A DNA stretch of 64,000 nucleotides, taken from contig CALODV010000014.1 of the NCBI GenBank assembly GCA_942492065.1, positions 186,001-250,000 of the forward strand, written 5' to 3'. Below, one piece after another: positions 51,535-61,000 of this stretch. The translations under genes and the position numbers were made by a program. Source of the DNA: G963665815 sp942492065. GTDB lineage: Bacteria; Cloacimonadota; Cloacimonadia; Cloacimonadales; JAIOQZ01. Positions within the stretch are counted from its first letter, which is position 1; every line of letters begins with the position of its first letter. The notes beneath the pieces are model-generated. The model had not been told where the DNA came from, made no database searches, and saw nothing but the letters and a program-made list of their open reading frames with translations.

Positions 51535-52479
51535 ATGAGATTTGTAATAATTATATCAATATTATTAACGTTACTGATGGGGTGTTCAGAGATTAAGCCT
51601 GACAAAGGTAATGGGATGGACTTCAGTAAGTACTGGCAATATCAGGATCCGGCAGCTACCCACAGAGAACTGGATAAGCTTCTGGAAGAAACCCCATTAG
51701 ATGATAAGCTGGTAAGAGCGGAAATTCTAACTCAAATGGCTAGAGCAAGAGGTTTGCAGCAAAGATTTGAAGATGGTGAGAAGTACCTGATGCGTGCTTT
51801 AAAACTGATTGGGAAAAATGATAAATCCAGAGCGTACATGAGATATCTTCTGGAGTATGGAAGACTTAGAAATACTGCCGGAGATGCAAAAGCTGCAAGA
51901 ATTTCTTTTCTTACTGTGTGGGACAAAGCACGACAATATAACTATCCGTTCCTGGCTGTTGATGCAGCCCATATGATGGCAATCGTTGAAGAACCTGATA
52001 AGCAGCTAGGCTGGAGTGAGAAAGCTATTGAATATATTGAATCCTCTGAAAACAAAAGAGTATCAGGCTGGCTTGGACCGTTGTATAATAACACCGCTTG
52101 GACCTATCATGACCTTGGACAGTATGATAAAGCAATGAATCTGTTCGAAAAAGGACTGGAATTCCGTAAATCCAGAAATGATACAATGGGTGTGCTCATT
52201 GCGGAATGGACAATTGCAAGATGTTACAGGTCACTTAATCAGATTGATAAGGCTAAGAAACTACAGTTAAAACTGGAAAAAGAATTTATTGACTATACCG
52301 GGAAGCCATACGGATATGTCTATGAAGAACTGATGGAAATTGCTATTCTGGAAAAAGATGAGGCTAATACAAAGGAATATGCAAAAAAGGCTTACGAGAT
52401 ACTTTCCAAAGATGCATGGACCGTTAATAACGAAAAGAATAAGCTGGATAGATTCAAAAGCTTCTTTGAAGGGAAATGA
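51535..52479 (+). CDS. TPR-repeat lipoprotein
   Basis: The 314-residue protein has a lipoprotein signal peptide with lipobox LMGC (Cys17) and then helical tetratricopeptide repeats, clearest at NNTAWTYHDLGQYDKAMNLFEKGLEF and AEWTIARCYRSLNQIDKAKKL. It is probably anchored at the envelope and acts as a protein-binding scaffold; no enzymatic motif is seen. AGAGAGGAA precedes the ATG. It lies 15 bp before the SanA-like gene, so they likely form one unit. A second TPR lipoprotein lies at 56.3 kb. Confidence 0.8.
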   Translation: MRFVIIISILLTLLMGCSEIKPDKGNGMDFSKYWQYQDPAATHRELDKLLEETPLDDKLVRAEILTQMARARGLQQRFEDGEKYLMRALKLIGKNDKSRAYMRYLLEYGRLRNTAGDAKAARISFLTVWDKARQYNYPFLAVDAAHMMAIVEEPDKQLGWSEKAIEYIESSENKRVSGWLGPLYNNTAWTYHDLGQYDKAMNLFEKGLEFRKSRNDTMGVLIAEWTIARCYRSLNQIDKAKKLQLKLEKEFIDYTGKPYGYVYEELMEIAILEKDEANTKEYAKKAYEILSKDAWTVNNEKNKLDRFKSFFEGK

Positions 52480-52494
52480 AATTAGTTGTAAGTA

Positions 52495-53145
52495 ATGAAA
52501 GAACTGTATAAGAAAATAGATAAATATTTAAGCTCCGGAGTGATTACTGTTATACTCTGGGGCTTTATTCTGCTCTATCTTGGAATGATTGTTAACTATC
52601 AGGTTGTAAGACTCTCAGCAGGAAATGATCAATTCATAACAATTGATTCTGATGAAGTATTTGAGTATGGTATTGTACTGGGCACAACTCCTTCAATCAG
52701 AGGTAAGATATATCCTTTCTTCTGGCACAGAATTGATGCTGCTGTTGAATTGTATGAAAAGGGAACAATCAGGAAGGTCATCGTTTCCGGCAGAAAAGGT
52801 GAAAAAGGTTATAATGAACCTGGAGTAATGAAGAAAGCATTGCAGGAAAGAGGTATCCCGGAAGACAGGATTATTCAGGATAAACATGGGGATAGGACAA
52901 TCTATTCCATATACCGAGCTAAACACGTTTTCAAACTACAGGAATGTGTCATTATATCCCAGAAATTCCACAACGAAAGAGCGTTGGCAATCGCCAGACA
53001 TTATGATCTGGATTGTGTAGCTTTCAATGCTCAGAATGACTCGTTTATTCCTTTGGCAAGATCGATAACTCGAGAACACTTTGCAAGAGTTAAGATGTAT
53101 CTGGATTTTATTCTCAAGACAAAAGTACCGGAAAAAGTCGATTGA
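52495..53145 (+). CDS. SanA/YdcF-like DUF218 membrane protein
   Basis: The 216-residue protein has one N-terminal membrane helix (about 18-38) and an extracytoplasmic DUF218 domain: YGIVLGTTPSIRGKIYPFFWHRIDAAVELYEKG, KVIVSGRKGEKGYNEPGVMKKAL, GIPEDRIIQDKHGDRTIYSIYR and ISQKFHNERALAIAR. This is the SanA branch, linked in Escherichia coli to envelope barrier function and vancomycin exclusion at high temperature; the biochemical activity is unsettled. Length and motif order fit well. The start has only a weak ribosome site and may rely on coupling to the TPR lipoprotein gene just upstream. Confidence 0.85.
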   Translation: MKELYKKIDKYLSSGVITVILWGFILLYLGMIVNYQVVRLSAGNDQFITIDSDEVFEYGIVLGTTPSIRGKIYPFFWHRIDAAVELYEKGTIRKVIVSGRKGEKGYNEPGVMKKALQERGIPEDRIIQDKHGDRTIYSIYRAKHVFKLQECVIISQKFHNERALAIARHYDLDCVAFNAQNDSFIPLARSITREHFARVKMYLDFILKTKVPEKVD

Positions 53146-53299
53146 ATCAGTCATAATTGAAACATGCTCAGAACAGTAAATTCAGTAAAAAACAATTTAT
53201 TAATACTTCTTTACAATTAAGTATCAAAACAGAAAAAGTGTTTCAGGAAGCAGGTGGTTGAGATTTATTATAATGTTAACAACTTGTTTTATATCAAGT

Positions 53300-53322
53300 A
53301 ATTATGTTATTACAACATAATT
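53300..53322. promoter_or_regulatory. Inverted repeat upstream of uvrA, possible operator
   Basis: AATTATGTT and AACATAATT form perfect 9-bp half-sites separated by ATTAC. The dyad ends 49 bp before the uvrA start, within the likely promoter. It does not match the E. coli or Firmicutes LexA boxes, so its regulator is unknown. AT-rich dyads also arise by chance. Confidence 0.45.
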
Positions 53323-53371
53323 TTTATGATTCGAAATTTGTATCGATGCAAATCTTCTGAATGGAGGAAAA

Positions 53372-56200
53372 TTGAAGACTGAAATTTACATAAAAGGTGC
53401 TCAGGAGCATAACCTGAAGAATATAGATATCACGATTCCGAGAGATAAACTTGTTGTATTTACAGGAGTATCCGGGTCGGGAAAATCTTCCCTGGCTTTT
53501 GATACGTTGTACGCAGAAGGTCAGAGGAGATATGTAGAATCTTTGTCTGCGTATGCTAGACAATTCTTAGGACAGATGGAGAAGCCTAAGGTCGATTATA
53601 TCGAAGGACTTTCTCCGGCAATCTCAATTGAGCAGAAGGCTGCCAGTAAGAACCCCAGATCTACGGTTGGTACTGTGACAGAAATCTACGATTATCTTAG
53701 AATTCTGTATGCCAGAATCGGAGTTCAGCATTGTTACAGCTGTGGACAGGAAGTAGGAGCACAGAGTGTTGACCAGATAATAGATCATATATTGGCTAAG
53801 GGAGAAAAGACCAGGTTACAGATACTCGCTCCCATAGTGCAGAACAGAAAAGGTGAACATAAAGATGAGTTGGAAGAAGCACGTCGAGAAGGTTTTGCTC
53901 GAGTTGTCATAAACGGTACACTGCGAGATTTAAGTGAAGAGATTGTTCTTGATAAAAAGAGCAAACATTCTATAGATATTGTTGTAGATAGGCTGGTTAT
54001 AAAAGACGGAATCCGTTCAAGACTTACTGACTCTGTTGAAACAGCCTTAAAAGTTACGGATGGTGTGGTAAAGGTTGATTATGTTGATGAGAAAACTCAG
54101 GAAACTCTCTCAGAATCTAACAGTTGTAACGATTGCGGCATAAGTTTTCCTGAACTCACACCTCAGCATTTTTCTTTTAACAGCCCTATTGGGATGTGTA
54201 AAACATGTAATGGTCTGGGAACAAAAATGGAGTTTGATCCTGATCTTATTATCCCGGATCATGAGCTTTCCATAATGGAAGGTGCAGTCGTGCATTGGGG
54301 TAAGCTGGCTGACAAGAAATCGAGCTGGCGTCTTAAAATATTGAAGTCCGTTGCTAAAGAATTCCAGTTTTCGCTGGATACTCCCTGGAAGAATCTTTCA
54401 GAAATGGCAAGAGATGTGATCATGTATGGATCTAAAGGTAAAAAATTTAAAATGAAGTGGCAGGGAACAAGTGGGCACGGTGAATGGATGGCTAACTATG
54501 AAGGCCTGATTCCAACTCTGCAGAGAAGACTCAGAGAAACAACTTCCGAAGGTATGAAGCGTTATTACACTCAATTTATATCTGATAGTGTATGCCCTGA
54601 TTGTCAAGGTAAAAAGCTCAGGAAAGAAAGCCTTGCGGTTCATGTCGGAAGTAGGAGTATAGATGAGATTACTGACCTTTCAGTGGGAAAAGCACATGAT
54701 TTCTTTACTAATATAGAGCTTGACGGCAATGCAAAAATTATAGCAGCAGAAGTTCTTAAAGAAATAAGAAACAGGCTTAGTTTCCTGATAAATGTTGGAC
54801 TGCATTACTTGTCGCTAAACAGGCGTTCTCCCACTCTGTCCGGTGGAGAATCACAAAGAATCAGGTTGGCAAGTCAAATCGGTTCCAGTCTCGTTGGTGT
54901 AATGTATATATTAGATGAGCCAAGTATAGGACTACATCAGAGAGATAACAACAGATTGATAAACATGCTTATTAAACTGCGCGATCTCGGTAATACAATT
55001 ATTGTAGTGGAACATGATGAAGAAATGATTAGAACTGCCGATCAGGTTGTTGACTTCGGTCCACGTGCAGGTGTTCTTGGCGGTGAAATTGTAGCTCAGG
55101 GACCTATTAACGAGGTAATGAAAATTGAGAAATCTCTTACCGGGAAATATCTTTCGGGAGAACTGAAAATAGAAACTCCTGCTGAGAGACGTAAAAAAGG
55201 TAAAAAATATATCCAGATTAAGGGTGCTAAGCAGAATAACCTTAAGAATATAGATGTCAAGATTCCTGTTGGAGTTCTGACTTGTGTCACAGGAGTATCA
55301 GGCTCAGGGAAAAGCTCATTGATCAATCAGATATTATATCCTGCGATGGCAAATAAACTGAACAGAGCTAATCTTAAACAGGGAGCTTACGATAAAATCA
55401 CAGGTTTCGATTACTTTGATAAGATAATAAACATAGACCAGCAGCCTATTGGCAGAACTCCAAGATCAAATCCTGCGACATATATAAAGCTTTTTGATCC
55501 GATCAGGAACTTGTTTTCACAGGTTCCGGCAGCAAAAATAAGGGGATATAAACCCGGAAGATTTTCCTTCAATGTGAAGGGCGGACGCTGCGAGAGCTGT
55601 CAGGGTGCAGGTGTAAGAAAAATAGAAATGCACTTTCTGGCAGATATCTTTGTGACCTGCGAGGATTGCAAGGGTAAACGCTATAATTCCGAAACACTTG
55701 CAGTGAAGTACAAAGGCAAGAGCATAGCAGATGTTCTGGATATGGATGTTCAGGAAGCTCTGGAAGTATTTGAGAATGTTCCAAGGATAAAGGATAAACT
55801 GCAGACATTGAAAGATGTTGGTCTGGAATACATTAAAGTCGGTCAGCCTTCGCCAACACTGTCAGGGGGGGAAGCTCAGCGGATAAAACTTGCAAGAGAA
55901 CTCAGTAAAGTCAGCACAGGTCAGACTTTATATATTCTTGATGAGCCGACAACAGGTCTTCATTTTGATGATATCAAAAAACTGCTGTGTGTTCTGCAGA
56001 AGCTGGTTGATATGGGTAACACTATTGTTGTGATAGAACATAATCTGGATGTAATCAAGAGCTCTGATTATATTATTGATATTGGACCTGAAGGCGGTCT
56101 CGAAGGCGGGAAAATCATTGCGGAAGGAACACCGGAAGAATTGATCAGGAAGAGGAAGTCTTTCACCGGAAAATTCCTGAAAGAACATATGCAGAGTTGA
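53372..56200 (+). CDS. uvrA: Excinuclease ABC subunit A
   Basis: UvrA is the damage-recognition ATPase of nucleotide excision repair. The 942-residue protein has two ABC modules: Walker A GVSGSGKSSLAFDT near residue 30 and GVSGSGKSSLINQI near 640, with signature motifs LSGGESQRIRLA and LSGGEAQRIKLA and Walker B ILDEPS/ILDEPT. Zinc-finger cysteines are seen in CNDCG...CKTCNG, CPDCQG and CESCQGAG...CEDCKG. Length is typical. The start is a TTG six bases after GGAGG. It is a single gene with its own terminator; uvrB is not present. Confidence 0.97.
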   Translation: MKTEIYIKGAQEHNLKNIDITIPRDKLVVFTGVSGSGKSSLAFDTLYAEGQRRYVESLSAYARQFLGQMEKPKVDYIEGLSPAISIEQKAASKNPRSTVGTVTEIYDYLRILYARIGVQHCYSCGQEVGAQSVDQIIDHILAKGEKTRLQILAPIVQNRKGEHKDELEEARREGFARVVINGTLRDLSEEIVLDKKSKHSIDIVVDRLVIKDGIRSRLTDSVETALKVTDGVVKVDYVDEKTQETLSESNSCNDCGISFPELTPQHFSFNSPIGMCKTCNGLGTKMEFDPDLIIPDHELSIMEGAVVHWGKLADKKSSWRLKILKSVAKEFQFSLDTPWKNLSEMARDVIMYGSKGKKFKMKWQGTSGHGEWMANYEGLIPTLQRRLRETTSEGMKRYYTQFISDSVCPDCQGKKLRKESLAVHVGSRSIDEITDLSVGKAHDFFTNIELDGNAKIIAAEVLKEIRNRLSFLINVGLHYLSLNRRSPTLSGGESQRIRLASQIGSSLVGVMYILDEPSIGLHQRDNNRLINMLIKLRDLGNTIIVVEHDEEMIRTADQVVDFGPRAGVLGGEIVAQGPINEVMKIEKSLTGKYLSGELKIETPAERRKKGKKYIQIKGAKQNNLKNIDVKIPVGVLTCVTGVSGSGKSSLINQILYPAMANKLNRANLKQGAYDKITGFDYFDKIINIDQQPIGRTPRSNPATYIKLFDPIRNLFSQVPAAKIRGYKPGRFSFNVKGGRCESCQGAGVRKIEMHFLADIFVTCEDCKGKRYNSETLAVKYKGKSIADVLDMDVQEALEVFENVPRIKDKLQTLKDVGLEYIKVGQPSPTLSGGEAQRIKLARELSKVSTGQTLYILDEPTTGLHFDDIKKLLCVLQKLVDMGNTIVVIEHNLDVIKSSDYIIDIGPEGGLEGGKIIAEGTPEELIRKRKSFTGKFLKEHMQS

Positions 56201-56220
56201 GCATAAATAAAATATAAATG

Positions 56221-56254
56221 AAGCAGGCAATTTAACATTTGTCTGCTTTTTTTT
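56221..56254 (+). terminator. Terminator of uvrA
   Basis: AAGCAGGCAA pairs with TTGTCTGCTT (10 bp, one G-U) around an 8-nt loop and is followed by eight T. It lies 20 bp after the uvrA stop. Confidence 0.85.
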
Positions 56255-56309
56255 GCTTGACAGACTGATTTCATTTGATAGAAACACTGAAAAGCAGAGG
56301 GGGAAATAC

Positions 56310-57389
56310 ATGAAGAAGTTGCTTTTTCTGGGATTTGCAGCAATAATTATAACAAGTTGTACACTTCCATATTCAGACAACTATGTTGGTCATATGGTGG
56401 AGAGAATGGAAGAAAGCGAAATTGAATATAAACTGATGCCATTAGAGGAAGATACACTGACAGATATTATAATTGATGATTTAATGGATGATATTGATCT
56501 GGAAGTGATGAATGAAAAAATTGCTAAGCAAAAGAATTTTAAAAAGATTTCTGAATTATCTCCGGAAGCAGGAAAAGCACTTTTAGAAGCTGATAGCTTA
56601 TTGGAAGTATGTGAATATGACAAGGCTATAGAATTATATAGCGAAGTTATAGAGTTGGAACCTGATTTTCCTGATGCATGGATTAGTTCCGGTATTTCAA
56701 ACTTCAAACTGGGAAATTTTGAAGGTTCAGAGAAATCTTTGTTAAAAGCTGTTGAGATAGATAAGGACAGTTATCTGGCTCATTGGTATTTAGCTGAAGC
56801 ATATTTGAGTCAATACAAATATAAATCTGCCATGGATGAGATCGTAACAGCATATATGTTAAACAGGCATAATGATGAGATTTTAAACACACTGGCAAGA
56901 TGTGCAAAATTCTCTTCAAAAGTAGTTGCTGTAAACAGAACAAAGTTCCCATTTAGGTTTACCAGGTTATCAGATGATGTTTGTGAAGTTTGCGTAGAAA
57001 ATCGTGAAATCTTACATTGGGTTTTCGTAAGTTTCTGGTATGCAGAGTGGTGCATGGAACCGGAGAATATTTTAGCACTGAACGAAGATATAGAAGAAGG
57101 AAGAGTAAATCTCTCAAAGTACTATAATCTTATGGAAGCTATTTATACTTCAGCTTCTTCTTCAATAAGATCTGTTCATGGTCCTACAAATAAGCTGAGT
57201 TTGTTCATGAAGGTTTTTTCTGAGAATTACATTACAGAGTATGTTACATTCGAAATTCTGGAGTCAATTGCACCCGGGTCAATTATTCTTCAGCCTGATG
57301 ATATGAAAGAACGAATAAAAGAATACATAAAGAATTGTGTTGTTGTAAAAAATAGATTTGTCGATGAAGGTCAGTATTACAAACTTTAG
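56310..57389 (+). CDS. TPR-containing lipoprotein
   Basis: The protein starts at an ATG with AGAGGGGG upstream; an earlier in-frame start lies in the uvrA terminator and is not used. It has a lipobox ITSC (Cys17 of MKKLLFLGFAAIIITSC) and an acidic linker (about 40-70). Three TPR-like units follow (AIELYSEVIELEPDFPDAWIS, GNFEGSEKSLLKAVEIDKDS, YKYKSAMDEIVTAYMLNRH), then about 170 C-terminal residues of unknown fold with several Trp and Cys. It is probably an envelope scaffold of about 359 residues. It ends at a shared bidirectional terminator with the convergent gene. Confidence 0.75.
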   Translation: MKKLLFLGFAAIIITSCTLPYSDNYVGHMVERMEESEIEYKLMPLEEDTLTDIIIDDLMDDIDLEVMNEKIAKQKNFKKISELSPEAGKALLEADSLLEVCEYDKAIELYSEVIELEPDFPDAWISSGISNFKLGNFEGSEKSLLKAVEIDKDSYLAHWYLAEAYLSQYKYKSAMDEIVTAYMLNRHNDEILNTLARCAKFSSKVVAVNRTKFPFRFTRLSDDVCEVCVENREILHWVFVSFWYAEWCMEPENILALNEDIEEGRVNLSKYYNLMEAIYTSASSSIRSVHGPTNKLSLFMKVFSENYITEYVTFEILESIAPGSIILQPDDMKERIKEYIKNCVVVKNRFVDEGQYYKL

Positions 57390-57407
57390 GTCATTTTTAA
57401 GTAATTT

Positions 57408-57437
57408 AAGAGGAATCGGATTAAACTGATTCCTCTT
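57408..57437. terminator. Bidirectional terminator between convergent genes
   Basis: AAGAGGAATC and GATTCCTCTT form a perfect 10-bp stem with a 10-nt loop, followed by TTTTC on the plus strand and an AT-rich tail on the minus strand. It serves the TPR lipoprotein gene and probably the small minus-strand gene. Confidence 0.75.
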
Positions 57438-57448
57438 TTCTATATATA

Positions 57449-57898
57449 CTATTTTATGATCTCAAGATCTCCAAGGAGATATTTCCTATCGTCCTCTTTT
57501 TCGATTCCTTCTGCGTGTTTTTTGGACAATTCCACAAACTCCTGAGCTTTCTCCATATTTCCTGCAATGTAATACGCTCTGGCTACAGCTTCGTAAGCAA
57601 AGGCTGTATCGAATGCTCCCAGATCGTGTTCCGTGCAGTATCTAAGGCTTTTGTTCGCATGGAACAGAGCCGGTTCCGGTTTGTTGGCAGAGGAGTATAC
57701 TCTGGAAATCTGCCATTCACCGCGTGCCCATTGTAAAGGTTCGCCAATTTGTCCCCAGTGCCATCTGGAAGTATGAGCCAGATGAATCATCTGCAGATCA
57801 TCATCTGCTGTTCTTTCTTTCATATCAAGGTATTCCCAGGTTTTATTAAAACATGTAGCCGCAAAATGCTGATGTACTTTCTTTAAATTTTCATCCAT
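57449..57898 (-). CDS. Small TPR-like cytoplasmic protein, conserved but uncharacterised
   Basis: The 149-residue protein has no signal peptide. It opens with FNKTWEYLDMKERTADDDLQMIHLAHTSRWHWGQIG and continues with RGEWQISRVYSSANKPEPALFHANKSL and AFAYEAVARAYYIAGNMEKAQEF, a helical repeat resembling two or three TPRs. I recall similar proteins of this length in Bacilli and other phyla, annotated only as hypothetical. The Trp- and His-rich first third (HTSRWHWG) is unusual for a plain TPR protein. The ATG lies after AGGAGT. Function unknown. Confidence 0.7.
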   Translation of the reverse strand: MDENLKKVHQHFAATCFNKTWEYLDMKERTADDDLQMIHLAHTSRWHWGQIGEPLQWARGEWQISRVYSSANKPEPALFHANKSLRYCTEHDLGAFDTAFAYEAVARAYYIAGNMEKAQEFVELSKKHAEGIEKEDDRKYLLGDLEIIK

Positions 57899-58071
57899 GG
57901 TTAAACTCCTATTTTTGGGTTTATTATAAACGGAGAGTTTTTTTTGGCAAGATAAAATGTTCCTAGGCTAAATAAAAAAATATGCATTAATTCATAAAAA
58001 AAACTTGACACTCTAAGTTGCATGATGCACATAAAAGTTCATACATTGCTTGTAGGGACAAGGAGTGAGAA
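57899..58071 (+). promoter_or_regulatory. Promoter region of the C25 peptidase gene
   Basis: TTGACA at 58005-58010 is a full -35 match; the best -10 is CATAAA after a longer-than-ideal 19-nt spacer. The 11-bp palindrome TGCATGATGCA (58019-58029) lies between the two boxes and could be an operator. AAGGAG precedes the ATG at 58072. Confidence 0.4.
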
Positions 58072-61000
58072 ATGAAGATTAAACTAGTGTGTTGTTTAAT
58101 GCTTTTTAGTGTTATTCAATTGCTTTGTTATAATGTACAATTTGACCAGAATAACTTCGAAATCTGTATAAATTCCAATAACTACAATGTAATAGAAAAC
58201 TCGGATTTAGAACATAATCATGTTATTGGCTCTCCTCAATTACCTATTAAATTTCTCTCTTACATAATACCAAAGGAAAAAAATGTCAGCAATATAGTCT
58301 TAACAACGACAACAACAGAGCTTTCAGGTACATATAATATATGTCCTGTTCAGTATCAGGTTTTCCTTATGGATGGTTATGAACCAAAATCTTTTGTGCA
58401 TCCGGATTCATTTTACTATTCAGAGAATAAGCTGTTCCCGGAAAAACCTATTGAAATAGAAGGACATGGTTATATTGATGGGGCAAACAGAATTGTAACT
58501 ATTGCTGTATATCCATATCAGTACAATCCGGTTACACAAAAATTGACTTTTAATACAAACATAAGTTTTACATTTGAATTTGAGAATTCCAGTGACAAGA
58601 TTGTCTACCCAGGTATAAGGACTCTGCAGTATCTGACAGAAATTGATAATCAACTCAGTTCCTTCGTGGAAAATCCTGAAGATATTACACAATTTCATCA
58701 CGTTCCTCAATATGTCGGAGATTACTACGAAGAAGATCAGAATGAATGTGTTGTTATTGCCAGTAATGAGCAAATTCCATACATCAATAAGTACATAGAA
58801 TGGAAAAGGATACTTGGATTCAGTATTTATGTTAAATCACTGGAGGAAATAATATCCGAATATCCACTGGGTGACCAGATAGGTACCGAATCTGGTTACT
58901 CAGGAATAATGGATGCTGCAGGATCTGTGAGACAGTACTTATTTGAGCAATATACAGATAATGGTCTTTTGTCTGCCTTGTTAGTGGGAGATGAAACTGT
59001 TTTTCCTGTCAGGTATGGTTGTCACTTAAGAACTAAAGTTTACGAAGACTCACTGGGATTCATACAACAGTTCCAATATTGGGATTCTGAGACATGTACT
59101 GATCTGTATTTCTCTGAATTCAATTCTGATTGGTCACTCATTGAAGATCCTCTTCCTGATAGTACCGGTAATAGTAATTATGCGGTCAAATACGGATTAG
59201 ACGGTTATTATAATGGACAGCACTATGAAATGGATTACCATAAAGAAATTGGAGTTGCCAGATTGCTGGTTCCTTCTAATGCAAACGGTGGAGCTCAGGA
59301 AATTGAAAACTGGATTAATAAGGTTGTAACTTATGACTACAATCCGGGTAACGGAAATACTGAATATCTGAGCAAAGCATTTATTTCAGTTGCAGATCAA
59401 CTTGCTGCTGGCAATTCAACAATGAACAGATTTAACAATTTATACACTTATCTTAACTATGATATGACAACAATAACTGAGGATCCGGTAGATGGTCCTC
59501 TGGGTTCACCAACTGGTTCATATTTCACTTCTATTCTTAATGAAGGTTATGGGAATATTCATTTCGGTAATCATGGTTCGAAGGATCATGTATCAATTGC
59601 CAACTGGTACATTAATGATGGCGGCAGCCCTAAGTATGGATTCTGGAGTCTTGACAGTTATGATGCAGGCAACTCAATTTACATACAGGAAAGCAATAAT
59701 GGCTTCGATAATTTAAATGCAGATGGGAAGTTTGGTATAGCTGTTATACCTTCCTGCAACACATGTAACTATCCTGGCTTACCTTCCAGCAATATTTGTA
59801 TGGCAAGAGCTTTTACCTCATATTTACAGAATAGCGGAGGACCACTCTATGTTGGCACGACAGGACCGGTTAGTATTTCTTACGGACCACGTTTTTGCTA
59901 CCAACTTTTAGATTGGGCATATATACACAACAGAAGAACTCCAATTTCTGACTCATTTACCAGGTTTCTCTGGCCAAATGCAGGTAGTTACTACAAAATG
60001 GAGCTTTTTGGGCTTCATATGATTGGAGATCCTCTGTGTGAACCATATTATTATAATCCTCAGAGATTAACAGCACGGTTTACAGGTGAAAATACTCTTC
60101 AAGTATTGGATGGAAGTATTCCGGTTGCCGATGCAGAGTGTCATTTTGAAAATACAACAACAGGAGAGTATGTTCTTGGTTATACAAATGAAAATGGTAT
60201 TGTTTCTGCAAACTTCTCTTACAATAAACTTCGAGTTCTTAGTATAGGGTATTTTCCTTTTATATCAAATATTGCCTTGCCGGGAGAAGTAATTACAACT
60301 AATACAAGTTATGAATTAGATTTGATGGTGAGACCGGAGAACACTTTGACAATCGATGCTGATATCAGTCTGGAGTCACTTGGTGGCAGAAATGCAAGAA
60401 TTGTGGTATCTGATAATGCCTCCCTGATCATAAATGATTATTGTACTATAACGGGATATGCTGAGACTATAGAATATGAAAACAATGATGAGACGATAGA
60501 AGTCCCGGGAAATGGTATAGATGTTTATGGCAGTATAATTGTTGGTGATTACGTAAATTTCACTTCTCAGACTGGTTGGGATGGTCTCAATATTGTTTCT
60601 GATAACACAACGATATTAGAAAATTCTGTTTTTATCAAGTCACAATTAAAAAGTAACGGTGGTGTTTTAGATATAAGTAATTCATCTCTGTTTGATTCAG
60701 GGATAAATAGTCAGAATTCACAGTTCTCTATTTCGAACTGTAGTATAGAAGGTAATCAGTCAATAGATGGGATTCAATGCTATAGAAACTCTTCAGTAAG
60801 CATACATAACACGGATATTGTAGAATCCAATAACGGTATCAATATATGTGATTGTGATAGTTTCAGTGTGGTTGATTGTGATATTTCGGATAATATCAGA
60901 AACGGTATTCTTGTTTTTAAATCCGGAGAAGGTACTCACAATATAATTAACGTCTCGGTTTTCAGCAATAGAGAAGCAGGCATACATATCTATGATTCAA

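Noticed and set aside
58019..58029. Palindrome TGCATGATGCA as a firm operator
   Set aside because: Too short to call alone; mentioned only as part of the promoter region.
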